From Candidatus Anammoxibacter sp. (GTDB lineage Bacteria; Planctomycetota; Brocadiia; Brocadiales; Anammoxibacteraceae): DNA of 49,848 bases. The notes beneath the pieces are model-generated. The model was given only the letters and a program-made list of their open reading frames with translations, searched no databases and was not told the DNA's origin. A program made the translations under genes and the position numbers. The stretch covers positions 1-49,848 of the forward strand of contig JAIQZO010000077.1 in the NCBI GenBank assembly GCA_021777055.1. Reading direction: 5' to 3'. Below, piece by piece: positions 8,443-16,873 of this stretch. Numbering within the stretch: the first letter of the stretch is position 1; each line of letters opens with the position of its first letter.

Positions 8443-8613
8443 CCAGACAAACAAGACTCTATTGCTTCAGTCATACTTGAAGAGTTAGAAGACGACCAAG
8501 AGTGGGATAAGGCTTTTAAGGCATTTTAACCGCAGTTGGCGAAGTTAGCGGAAAAGGTCCGTGGAGATATAAAAGCTGGAAAGGTGAAGAAAATGGGATT
8601 TGATGAATTATGA
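8443..8613 (+). pseudogene. Decayed antitoxin gene with internal stop
   Basis: In one frame the sequence reads DKQDSIASVILEELEDD, then QEWDKAFKAF, a TAA stop (8527-8529), then PQLAKLAEKVRGDIKAG and KVKKMGFDEL. The end GFDEL followed by a 4-bp overlap with the next start codon is the common layout of a small antitoxin family. A single in-frame stop interrupts it, and I see no intact start codon, so it is probably dead. Confidence 0.6.
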
Positions 8614-8864
8614 TATTATGTTTAACGGATGATTTTCTTCCCCATTACCGCAAATTACCAAAAGGAGTAAAAAGGAAAGCGCGTAAAAATTATCGTTTGT
8701 GGATGAAAAATTCACGACATCCAAGTTTACAATTCAAACAAATACACACAGACGAAATGATATACTCAACACGAACAGGAAAAGGTTGGAGAGCATTGGG
8801 GTTAAAAGAGGAAAATAAAATTTACTGGTTTGGGATAGGTTCTCAAACTGATACGAAAAGTTAA
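8610..8864 (+). CDS. RelE-type toxin-like protein, C-terminus shortened
   Basis: 84 residues. The pattern FLPHYRKLPKGVKRKARKNY, followed by HPSLQFKQIH and GWRALGLKEENKIYWFGIGS, matches a toxin family whose members normally end with a short HDEYD-like sequence after the IGS. Here TDTKS follows and the frame stops, so the last residues are lost or altered. It overlaps the decayed antitoxin by 4 bp. With a broken antitoxin, the toxin is likely inactive. Confidence 0.55.
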   Translation: MILCLTDDFLPHYRKLPKGVKRKARKNYRLWMKNSRHPSLQFKQIHTDEMIYSTRTGKGWRALGLKEENKIYWFGIGSQTDTKS

Positions 8865-8964
8865 TATCGCAATTGTAAAGTGGTTATGAACGATTTGACA
8901 CGATACTTGACAGGAGCTGTAATGATAAGGCACCAAGATCTAATATTAAGAAGTTGCATATCAA

Positions 8965-10338
8965 TTATATTGATTCCTTCCGGCCAATGACACTTGCTCG
9001 CCTGTGCCAGACAAGGTAGATTACACCAACTACCTCTATTGATAGTGGTACTACCTGCCAAAGAAAACCATCCATTGGTATTGGCCAGAAAAAATGCAAA
9101 AACTTTTTCGTTCCCACTAGGCCTAAAATAGTCGGTACCAATCCATACAGCGAAGCTAAGTAAATAGCAATGTAGAAATTGCTCTTCCGTGTTCCAGAGC
9201 TTTTTACCAATCCTACAATGCACAAGTCTCTTGCTATTAACAAAAGAATAGAAAGTGGAAGATAGCTCAAAGAAAATTGTTGCGATGTATAACTCGGATT
9301 CGGATAAAAGAGTGTGGGAATAGATATGAATTCTTTTAGTATTATAATAACCGCAAGCACGAGCATGCCAGCAATGGTTGGTACCCATAAAGGAGTATAG
9401 TAGGTAGCTTCCACCCACCTGCCCTTGCTTGTTCTGTCTATAACTTTTCTGAGATCTACAGGATCAAACGATTCTATCATCAAAGTTAAATAGCTTAGAA
9501 ACGTAAGAATAAAGAAACTAAACCATATAACTATATTTCCCTGTAAAATTTGCTTGATTTCTGTCGATCCCATGGCTAAGCCGTTACAATAAACCAATAG
9601 AGATAGAACGAATGAACACCAGAAAACTGGCGAGTTATCATACTGAAGCTCTGCTCTCATCATACGATACAAGCCAATAACTCCACAAAAAGCTGCATAT
9701 ATAGCAGAGAACAAGAGAAAGTCAACAATATTGACAGAGCATGAAAACCACTCAATCTGAACGGCACTTTTTAAAAACAGTGATCTTGACATTGATAAAA
9801 TAAACAGCCCGGCACCTACTCCAAAGATGAATACGGAGTTCTTACCCATCTTGCCAGTAAATCTTGCATTCTTTACAACATTCAAACTAAAAAGAATTGA
9901 TACTGAATGTCCCACAATTGCCACCAGGATTAGAAAGAGGAGGAATTCCAGACGAAGCAGGCTATTCTCCAGATTCACAGCACTTATTATATAAGCCAAT
10001 ATGCAGAAAGTCGCTGAGTACCAGGCATATGCTGTGCTACCAAACAGCTTTCCCGTTGTCATATTTAGAGCACTAATACTTGACATCTTCTGAAATACCC
10101 ATGTTCGGTCGGTGACTTCAGAAGTTATACTTTCTGAGGCAAGCTTCATTGCCCACAGCAAAAGAATAAATCCAGTCAACACTCCGGATGTTAAAAGAAG
10201 AGCCTCAAAGAATTTTTGAGATGTATCCTGTGTAAGGTACACAATCGCAACGATCGCACATACAACAATGGGGCTGATAATTAACCTCGCAGGTGTAAAC
10301 TCCAGCCAGAGGTTTTTCCTCAATTCACAGTTAATCAT
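8965..10338 (-). CDS. ABC transporter membrane protein (ABC-2-like permease)
   Basis: 457 residues from the ATG at 10338, chosen because AAGGAG lies about 8 bp upstream. It overlaps the end of the ATPase gene by 8 bp, showing coupling. About ten to twelve hydrophobic segments are spread over the whole length, separated by short loops (for example LVYCNGLAMGS and ISIPTLFYPNPSY). It has no ATPase motif. It presumably forms the channel for the ATPase encoded just upstream. The substrate is unknown; the layout recalls ABC-2 exporters and NosF/CcmA-type systems. Confidence 0.75.
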   Translation of the reverse strand: MINCELRKNLWLEFTPARLIISPIVVCAIVAIVYLTQDTSQKFFEALLLTSGVLTGFILLLWAMKLASESITSEVTDRTWVFQKMSSISALNMTTGKLFGSTAYAWYSATFCILAYIISAVNLENSLLRLEFLLFLILVAIVGHSVSILFSLNVVKNARFTGKMGKNSVFIFGVGAGLFILSMSRSLFLKSAVQIEWFSCSVNIVDFLLFSAIYAAFCGVIGLYRMMRAELQYDNSPVFWCSFVLSLLVYCNGLAMGSTEIKQILQGNIVIWFSFFILTFLSYLTLMIESFDPVDLRKVIDRTSKGRWVEATYYTPLWVPTIAGMLVLAVIIILKEFISIPTLFYPNPSYTSQQFSLSYLPLSILLLIARDLCIVGLVKSSGTRKSNFYIAIYLASLYGLVPTILGLVGTKKFLHFFWPIPMDGFLWQVVPLSIEVVGVIYLVWHRRASVIGRKESI

Positions 10339-11266
10339 GCATATCTCCTTTGCATAATGCAACAACTCTCATATACTCACTTTGCATATCCTTGCCAATC
10401 CACGTATATTCGCAGACCTCAAACCCTTTGTGAATTGTCTGTTTTAGGAACTCCGCACACTCCCGAGATCCACCGGCAATCTTCAAGATAATTTTCTCCC
10501 CTTCGATGTGTGAATCTATAACAAGATCATTGGATTCTGCAAAGGATTGATATGATTGTAACCCGGAAAGAAGGGCGATTGATACCTTTGTATGCTGAAC
10601 ATCCGACTCCATTAAATCACAATCTGGAAGGACCCTGCCATTATTCATTATCACCAATCTGTCAGCATACTGTTCCAGTTCCGTTAAAATATGGGAAGAA
10701 ACTATAAGTGTCATGCCTTCAGATTTCAATTGTCGAAAAAGAGCACTGAGTTGATTTCGTGCACCTGGGTCTAACCCCGAGGCTGGTTCGTCCAGGAGTA
10801 GAAGTTTCGGTTTTTTTATAACTATTTGGGCAATCGCAAGACGTTGGCGCATTCCTCGGGAGAGAGACTTGACATGAGTATCTAAACGGTCAGCAATCCA
10901 AAGTCGTTTAGCTGATTCTTTTACAGCGAATGGAATCGTTTCTTTGTTTACTCCTCCTGCAGCAGCAAAGAATGCAAGACTCTGTCGAACCGTTAACCCT
11001 TCATACAACCCAAAGAAATCGGGCAGGAAACCCACTATCTGATGGCAACGGCGCGGTTCCATAATCACATCCATTCCATCAACGAGAATTTCTCCTGTAA
11101 AGGGCTTTTCAAGACCAGCAAGACACCTCATCAGAGTTGTCTTACCTGCACCATTTGGCCCGACAAGCGCCGTGATGGAGGATGTCTGTATGTCAAATGA
11201 AACGTTATCCACTGCTCGAACATTCGGATAGTCGTACACAAGCTCCTTTACTTTAACTTCAGGCAT
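10331..11266 (-). CDS. ABC transporter ATP-binding protein
   Basis: 311 residues. Walker A GPNGAGKTT (about residues 36-44), signature LSRGMRQRLAIAQ (about 134), Walker B KLLLLDEPASGLDPG (about 153) and the switch histidine in IVSSHILTELE are all intact. A 90-residue C-terminal domain of the CcmA type follows. It energises the adjoining permease. Its start codon overlaps the stop of a gene fragment upstream, so it was originally an internal gene of a longer operon. Confidence 0.92.
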   Translation of the reverse strand: MPEVKVKELVYDYPNVRAVDNVSFDIQTSSITALVGPNGAGKTTLMRCLAGLEKPFTGEILVDGMDVIMEPRRCHQIVGFLPDFFGLYEGLTVRQSLAFFAAAGGVNKETIPFAVKESAKRLWIADRLDTHVKSLSRGMRQRLAIAQIVIKKPKLLLLDEPASGLDPGARNQLSALFRQLKSEGMTLIVSSHILTELEQYADRLVIMNNGRVLPDCDLMESDVQHTKVSIALLSGLQSYQSFAESNDLVIDSHIEGEKIILKIAGGSRECAEFLKQTIHKGFEVCEYTWIGKDMQSEYMRVVALCKGDMHD

Positions 11267-11324
11267 ATCGGCCTACTTTCTTCATGTTCCTGCTCGACAT
11301 CAAATAAAGAAATACATAGAGCGG
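11259..11324 (-). pseudogene. C-terminal stub of an upstream ABC-permease-type gene
   Basis: The minus-strand frame reads PLYVFLYLMSSRNMKKVGRYA and stops at 11259-11261, overlapping the ATPase start by 8 bp. It is open into the repeat that begins at about 11325, where it ends. The hydrophobic stretch followed by a basic tail fits the end of a membrane protein. The rest of the gene is not found upstream. Confidence 0.5.
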
Positions 11325-11400
11325 CAAAGCTGCAACCAGAATTTGGAATACAGAATTCAGGAGACCGAATTCAGAATAAAACATCAAATTGTAGAAATAT
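11316..11400 (+). repeat. Palindromic repeat family A, partial copy (left arm)
   Basis: This is the half element GCGGCAAAGCTGCAACC followed by GGAATACAGAATTCAGGAG. It is interrupted after about 85 bp by the element at 11401-11605. The same order (arm, then the nested element) occurs at 34260-34557. Confidence 0.75.
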
Positions 11401-11605
11401 ACGGAGTGCAAGATTTATCTTGCTGAAATCAGATAGTAATACAATCTTAAAATAGGTTTTCTAACAAGATTAATCATTACCTGCTTTCTGTGTCTCTCTA
11501 ATCTTCAGAAGATGATTGAATCACCCCTGGTCGAAACCGTTAATTCGAATCTAGCATCTTCCATTTCTATAATTGAATCCCTGGCAAAATAAATTTTGCA
11601 CTCCG
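11401..11605. repeat. MITE-like element B, copy 1 (~205 bp)
   Basis: The terminal inverted repeats begin CGGAGTGCAAGATTTATC (left) and end with AAATTTTGCACTCCG (right), about 22 bp with three mismatches. A second copy lies at 34350-34557 with roughly 85-90% identity by eye. There is no coding capacity, so transposition would need an enzyme in trans. Confidence 0.8.
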
Positions 11606-11641
11606 ATGAACCTAATCAAATCTGTTAAAAATTTTCTAAAG

Positions 11642-11867
11642 AGCGACAAAGCTGCAACCGAATTTGGAATACAGAATTCAGGAGACCGAATCCAGAATAA
11701 AGCATAGATTTGTAGTTATTTTACTATGCTAATTAATGGAGACAGAGACAAATTATATCTGTCTTGCTACTCTTGTTTTTGTTGTACTGACTCCAGTCTC
11801 CTGAATTCTGTATTTCATAAAAACTACAAAATCTTAAAGAAAAGAAGTTTTTATAAAGTAATACTAT
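11642..11867 (+). repeat. Palindromic repeat family A, full copy (~225 bp)
   Basis: The left arm contains GAATACAGAATTCAGGAGAC and the right arm its inverse, GTCTCCTGAATTCTGTATTT (11798-11817). The element closes with AAGAAGTTTTTATAAAG and TAATACTATA. Family members share the GCGGC...GCCGC start and the AATACTATA end. The interior varies between copies. Confidence 0.8.
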
Positions 11868-12101
11868 ATATAACTCTTGCAATCACAAATGCTTTACAAT
11901 AGCATATTAAGCCTATATGGGAAACTATAAAAGCAGTGATTATAATTTTTTTCAAAAAAAGAAGTCTTTACGATGTAATACTATAAAAATTTCTTCTGTT
12001 TTTCAGAAAAACCTTGAATTTTAATTATTATTATTCTACTATTACAAAAATTGTAAAATGTTATGTTGTAATATCTTATCATTTTGTGAATCATATTTTA
12101 A
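11868..12101. other. A+T-rich region before the ParA-like gene
   Basis: No gene seen. A further copy of the family A end motif lies at 11957-11988 (AAAAGAAGTCTTTACG and TAATACTATA). The final 60 bp before the ParA-like ATPase are extremely A+T rich, and a promoter could lie there. Confidence 0.35.
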
Positions 12102-12950
12102 GTGTTTCCAGTCTTTAGGGACAGAAAGGAAAAGATTAAAATTATACGTCGAGTTATATTTAATCAGAAAGGCGGAGTTGGAAAGACTACTATAACCTGC
12201 AATTTAGCTGCCATCAGCGCTGTTTATGGCAAGAAGACTTTGGTTGTCGATCTTGACCAGCAATGCAACTCCACACACTATTTGCTTGGCCGCGGGACAA
12301 ATGACGAAGAATATACAATAGCAGATTATTTTGAGGAATTACTTCGTATTAAGTTTCGCCGTAAAAATTTCGATACATATATTCACAAAACGCCGTTCCC
12401 GAATTTACACATTATACCTTCCCATCCTGACCTTGGCGATCTACATGGAAAACTGGAAACGCGCTATAAAATGTTCAAGTTACGTGACTCACTGGATTCA
12501 CTTACACAATTCGATTATATATATATAGATACACCCCCGGCCTTGAATTTCTTTACCCGTTCAGCTCTGATTGCTTCAGATTCATGCCTTATACCTTTTG
12601 ATTGTGACAGCTTTTCACGAAGTGCGCTCTATTCCCTTATGGAAAATGTAAATGAAATTCAGCAAGACCATAATAGCAACCTTGAGATAGAAGGTATTAT
12701 TGTTAACCAGTTCCAGCAAAGAGCCAAATTCCCTATCAAGATTGTTTCCGAAATGATAGCGGATGGCCTTCCAGTGATTGATACCTACTTGTCATCATCT
12801 ATAAAAATACGCGAATCACACGACAAAGCTTTACCAATGACATATATGGACGCCCGCCATAAGCTAACACGTCAATTTGAAGAACTCTACTGTAAACTCA
12901 ATTCTTCATCAGACAAAAATAAAAATAGATCCAAGGGCAAATCCAGATAA
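12102..12950 (+). CDS. ParA/Soj-like ATPase
   Basis: 282 residues from GTG at 12102. The deviant Walker A motif KGGVGKTT lies at residues 23-30. YIDTPPALNFFTRSALIASD follows as Walker A' / B, with a typical VVDLDQQCNSTH region. The real start may be the ATT codon at 12135: AAAGGA lies 5 bp before it, and family members usually begin a few residues before RRVxFNQKGG. There is no ParB neighbour and no parS cluster seen, so it is an orphan, perhaps left from a plasmid or integrated element. The C-terminal 15 residues are Ser/Lys/Asn rich. Confidence 0.88.
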   Translation: MFPVFRDRKEKIKIIRRVIFNQKGGVGKTTITCNLAAISAVYGKKTLVVDLDQQCNSTHYLLGRGTNDEEYTIADYFEELLRIKFRRKNFDTYIHKTPFPNLHIIPSHPDLGDLHGKLETRYKMFKLRDSLDSLTQFDYIYIDTPPALNFFTRSALIASDSCLIPFDCDSFSRSALYSLMENVNEIQQDHNSNLEIEGIIVNQFQQRAKFPIKIVSEMIADGLPVIDTYLSSSIKIRESHDKALPMTYMDARHKLTRQFEELYCKLNSSSDKNKNRSKGKSR

Positions 12951-13183
12951 ATCATAGCAGCTTTAATTATTAAACCCTTATAGAAACTTTTAATGCTTCC
13001 TTGTTTAAATCATTTTTTGGAATATCGTGAACTGCGTTCGTATTTTTGCATGGTAATTAGCTGTAATGCGGCATGAACTAACAGTTGATTTTCATTTGCT
13101 GGGTGCAATATTAGACGTCATAATCCATAGCTAATCATTTGAGTAGGAAAACTGATCATTCCTCATTGCATAAAAAAACATAG

Positions 13184-13459
13184 CTAATAGACGTCATTAT
13201 GATGACCCACATTAACTAACACAATTTCTTTGTCAGTGAAATAAAATTCCAATGTAATTCGGTATGAAATATTGATGGATATAGAGTGTAGTTCTCTTAA
13301 TTTACCTTTTAACCGATGTAATCTTAGTGAAGGGTGAAAAGGATCTATCTCCAATATTTTTAAAGCTTTTTCATATTGCGATATTAAATGCAGATTTCTT
13401 TTTAAAAACTTGCCGACCCTTTTGATATAACTTTCAGTGTAGATGAGTATATAATTCAT
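13184..13459 (-). CDS. Type II toxin, RelE/YafQ-like
   Basis: 91 residues. The sequence has the RelE superfamily order: HPSLRLHRLKGKLRELHSIS, then YRITLEF and IVLVNVGHHNDVY. The terminal GxHxxVY motif with histidine and tyrosine is characteristic of mRNA interferases. The gene follows its antitoxin with a 4-bp overlap. Confidence 0.8.
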   Translation of the reverse strand: MNYILIYTESYIKRVGKFLKRNLHLISQYEKALKILEIDPFHPSLRLHRLKGKLRELHSISINISYRITLEFYFTDKEIVLVNVGHHNDVY

Positions 13460-13707
13460 TTTGTTACTCGTTTAATATGTTTTTCAACACTTTCGGTAAC
13501 AAATTTCCCAGATTGATAATCGGATTTTGTTTCATGCAATGCAGCATCAAGCTCACATTCACGCAGATAGCTATAATGTTCCATATCCATAATAACAAAT
13601 TTTTCTTTTCCACGGACAGTAATTACCAATTCATGGTCATCATCAAGATTGCTTTCAATTGCAGATATACCTTTTGTCTTTAATTGATTTGCCGTTATAG
13701 TATTCAT
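13456..13707 (-). CDS. Type II antitoxin, Phd/YefM-like
   Basis: 83 residues. The N-terminus NTITANQLKTKGISAIE and the strand ELVITVRGKEKFVIMDMEHY are typical of the Phd/YefM family. The C-terminal half is helical and charged and would wrap the toxin. Antitoxin first, then toxin, is the standard order. It presumably autorepresses the operon. Confidence 0.8.
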   Translation of the reverse strand: MNTITANQLKTKGISAIESNLDDDHELVITVRGKEKFVIMDMEHYSYLRECELDAALHETKSDYQSGKFVTESVEKHIKRVTK

Positions 13708-13958
13708 AATAACCCTTGTTAACGTGTTTTAAACAGAACTGTATATGGTGCGATTATATTTTGATTCGCTTTCATAATCAAGCAATAAGTTTAACAAATG
13801 AAGGGAAAACCAAGGACAGTTTTTCTGTTTTCAAACTACTAGATTTTCCTCTTTATTTAAAAACTTCTTGATTTCTGGAAACTATTAAAATAGCCTGTTT
13901 GGGTAAGAAAAACCTATTTCTTATTTATTATAACCAAACAAAATAAGGGGATATAAAA

Positions 13959-15107
13959 ATGAAATTATTTATCACATTATTTCTATTCATAACTTTTGTT
14001 TCAACATGCCAAGGTAAGTCTATCGAACTCTACTCAGCTTTTGGCACCGAACCTAATACACTGGGAGACGGTGTTCAGGAGTTTGTAGACCAGCTAGAAG
14101 ACATTTCGCGTTTTCAGGTACGAGTTAAAACCCCTGCAGATTTGGGTATTGGGCAAGCCGAACTTCTTCAAAATGTAGCTAACGGAACTATCGATATGGC
14201 AATTTTTGTGCTGAACATTCAAGACAGAGGTTCAGAGGAGTTAAATGTGGAAATTGACCTTTATGGAGAAAGTTTTCCATTAGGTCTCCAGCTAGAAGAA
14301 TATCTGTCTTGGCACTACGATGGCGGAGGACTAGCTATTCTCGAAGACATATTAAAAAATGACGGGGACGGAGTCGTTATATTACCAGTGATTGCAGCAC
14401 CAGGACAATCAGCAGGTATGTTCAAAGGTGAAATCACAAAGGCGCGATTGGAGGCAACATCCCCTCCCTTTAAAATGAGAACGTTTGGCTTTGGTCAATT
14501 AGCCATGCAGGAGGCATTTCCGAACATGGAGTTTCGAAATGCCGTTCCTGGACTTTCAGGCATTGCAGACATCCTGGATGGTTTTGAAACAGGTGATATT
14601 GAAGCGGCTGAGTTTGTCTATCCACAAGTTGATTTTGATGCTTTCATGTCATCCGCAAACCCAAACATCCAACAATTAGGTATGACGCACTATTATATTA
14701 CTGCTTGGCAATCACCAGTTACGGTTCAATACCTTGCTATCAACAAAAGATTTTTTAATAGATTAAATAAGAAAAGACAGAATCAAATTCGTTTAGCTGC
14801 ATTAGCAAGTACCCAAAATTCACACTCAAGATTGCTTCTTAAACAAGGTGAATCTCTCAAGGATTTTCAAGATGCAGGAATCTTTATTCGAACATTACCA
14901 GAGGATATTTTGACTGAACTATTAGGTGCAACTGAAATTGTACTTGAAAACATTGCATCGGATAATCCGCGGTTTAACGAAGTTCTAAACAGTGTAAAAA
15001 GTTACGTTAGAACTCAAAATACCTGGCTCACAGATTCTCATATTGACCGTGACTTTCGATATAACAATTGGAGCACAGATTGGACATCTGATATCAATAC
15101 AAACTAA
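13959..15107 (+). CDS. TRAP-type (DctP-like) solute-binding protein
   Basis: 382 residues. A signal peptide covers about residues 1-19 (KLFITLFLFITFVSTCQG). The mature part has the DctP-like order: RVKTPADLGIGQAELLQNVANGTIDMA, then FKMRTFGFGQLAMQEAFPN (ligand-contact region, Arg at the usual place) and FVYPQVDFDAF. The paired small and large membrane subunits (DctQ/DctM) are not in the window, so it is an orphan. It would bind an organic acid or similar anion in the periplasm; substrate unknown. A good AGGGG ribosome binding site precedes the ATG. Confidence 0.82.
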   Translation: MKLFITLFLFITFVSTCQGKSIELYSAFGTEPNTLGDGVQEFVDQLEDISRFQVRVKTPADLGIGQAELLQNVANGTIDMAIFVLNIQDRGSEELNVEIDLYGESFPLGLQLEEYLSWHYDGGGLAILEDILKNDGDGVVILPVIAAPGQSAGMFKGEITKARLEATSPPFKMRTFGFGQLAMQEAFPNMEFRNAVPGLSGIADILDGFETGDIEAAEFVYPQVDFDAFMSSANPNIQQLGMTHYYITAWQSPVTVQYLAINKRFFNRLNKKRQNQIRLAALASTQNSHSRLLLKQGESLKDFQDAGIFIRTLPEDILTELLGATEIVLENIASDNPRFNEVLNSVKSYVRTQNTWLTDSHIDRDFRYNNWSTDWTSDINTN

Positions 15108-15134
15108 TACCAAGAATGGATTAATTATTTTTTC

Positions 15135-15180
15135 TTTATGAGGCAGACGAAATTGCATGCGATTCTGTCTGCTTCATAAA
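15135..15180 (+). terminator. Stem-loop after the solute-binding protein gene
   Basis: TTTATGAGGCAGAC and GTCTGCTTCATAAA form a 14-bp stem with one bulge or mismatch and an 18-base loop. The stem is preceded by a T-run (on the opposite strand an A-rich tract), but no strong T-run follows on the plus strand. It likely stabilises or terminates the transcript. Confidence 0.6.
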
Positions 15181-15430
15181 GCTAGTAAACAAAATTTATC
15201 ACAATAGATAAGGAGGAATGAAAAAAAGATTTTGCCTATTGACTCGAACATGGCGACCAACCGGAAGAGAAACGTTTATAAGTATGACTGAATCACTGTC
15301 AGGTAAAGTTGCAAAACCAAAACAACCTGGAAGATGATAGAGACTAAAACGCGAGAAATAATTTGCAAAGCTGCAAACCTGGCGCTTTCCTTGTTTCTTC
15401 AACGTTGTCAAGGTGAAGAAATAAATAAAG
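15181..15430. other. Intergenic region
   Basis: No convincing gene. AAGGAGG lies directly against an ATG (15218) that opens a 39-codon frame, but the spacing is too short for efficient initiation and the product matches nothing I recognise. Confidence 0.3.
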
Positions 15431-15997
15431 TCATATACTTTTGTGAAAAAATGACAGTTCTTTTGCAATGTAAGGAATACTGTTACTTAAATCATGCCCT
15501 TCCTTGGGAACCCACGATAAAGCAATATTGGGGGGAAATGTTATGTTTTCTATAATAGCTTTTTCGCCATATCTATCAAATTCACCTTGGATAATCTTAA
15601 ACGAAAGGTTTAACTCAATTAAAGGTGTTATACGAGAGTTGTCATTTATTTCATCTGTGTAAAAGGGGTATCCAATACAAAAGGCTTTTTGTAAATTAAG
15701 CTTTTTAGCAACTAGAGCAGCAACTCTTCCACCTTGGGACTTTCCTCCTATTAAAATATTTTTATAGTTTGAATATTTCTCAATCTGTACTTCCCACTGC
15801 TTAATTAGATGCGATTCTATAAATGGTTCGGTCAGGTCAAAACAAAGAAGATTTATATTGAATTTTGTTAACTCAAGTTTTAGGGTTTGCATCCATCCAG
15901 AAGCACATGATGTTTTTTTTCCCGAGGCCATTAAAATATAATGGAAATTATCATTGTTTGTATCAATCTTTGAGGTAATCATGATCATATTGTACAA
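15431..15997 (-). CDS. Small alpha/beta hydrolase (KANL3/Tex30-type)
   Basis: 188 residues. The nucleophile elbow GGKSQGGRVAA lies near residue 84. An acidic residue occurs in QGEFDRYG (near 139) and a histidine in EGHDL (near 168), giving a Ser-Asp-His triad. Upstream, HYILMASGKKTSCASGW is the usual oxyanion-side beta strand of this family, in degenerate form. The start may be at one of two closely spaced ATGs. It probably acts as a cytoplasmic esterase or hydrolase; the substrate is unknown. Confidence 0.75.
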   Translation of the reverse strand: MYNMIMITSKIDTNNDNFHYILMASGKKTSCASGWMQTLKLELTKFNINLLCFDLTEPFIESHLIKQWEVQIEKYSNYKNILIGGKSQGGRVAALVAKKLNLQKAFCIGYPFYTDEINDNSRITPLIELNLSFKIIQGEFDRYGEKAIIENITFPPNIALSWVPKEGHDLSNSIPYIAKELSFFHKSI

Positions 15998-16873
15998 TTA
16001 ATTATGATAAGGGATAATATCTTAAAATAAAATTATCTTTTTGAGGTTAAAGATAAAAGCGAGATGGTTATCATCCCCCCTTTCGTAGATCAGACCTATA
16101 AGGTTATCTCTTAACATATCATGAATAGTTCCTACATTCCAGAAGAAAACCCCTGACAAAACTCGCAATTTCTGTATACCAATTTTCATATAGTTTAGTA
16201 AACAGATCACATCTATAATTTCTCTCAGAATCTGTAGATAACCATTGTTTTGATAAGGCCTAAAACTACCAACACCCACAATAATTCACTTAATGTTCAT
16301 CTTATTTATCCAGACTTGACAAGAAATTCCTGTCTTTTCCTCATCGCTCAATATCACAACTCCTGTAGCGGTACCATGAAGCAGTTTCAAGTTTGCATCT
16401 ATATGCATAATTAGTAGGGGCTAACTCCATTTCTTTCTTAGTTAGAAGCTGTAATAATTATCCACACTTTTTTATCACAATGCACCATTTTTCTTCTTAC
16501 CTTCTTTTGGAGCATAAATAATGAAATTTTCAAACTTAATATATTTTAACTACTCATTGTTTCTACTAAAACTCCCATCCTCATTTAGAACTATTGTGTT
16601 AAAGAGAAATGTAGTTTTGCATGATCTGACTATTAAAAAATAAAGGATCAGACTTGAAAAAAGTGAAAATTAAATGCAGAGACGAGATGTACTACGCCAC
16701 TTTGAACATTGCTACTATTTTAAAGTCTAATTGATACCAAAAAGCAATGGGTAAATATCAGAATTTCAGTTGACGAATAGAAAATTAGATATCATAATGT
16801 GTGCCGTATATACATTTATGTGAGCAGATAAACTGCCCAATTTAATGTTAGTTCAACAGGTTGGAGGATCGTA
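15998..16873. other. Long region with only small degraded frames
   Basis: No convincing gene in about 870 bp. A minus-strand frame (16022-16279, 85 codons) and a second minus-strand frame (about 16292-16411) with LLHGTATGVVILSDEEKTG might be remnants, but neither matches a family I know and neither has a good ribosome binding site. The last bases, TTGGAGGATCGTA, are the ribosome binding site of the next gene. Confidence 0.35.

Noticed and set aside
8861..9418. Minus-strand 185-codon frame overlapping the permease gene
   Set aside because: It overlaps the well-supported permease in another frame and has no domain or ribosome binding site.
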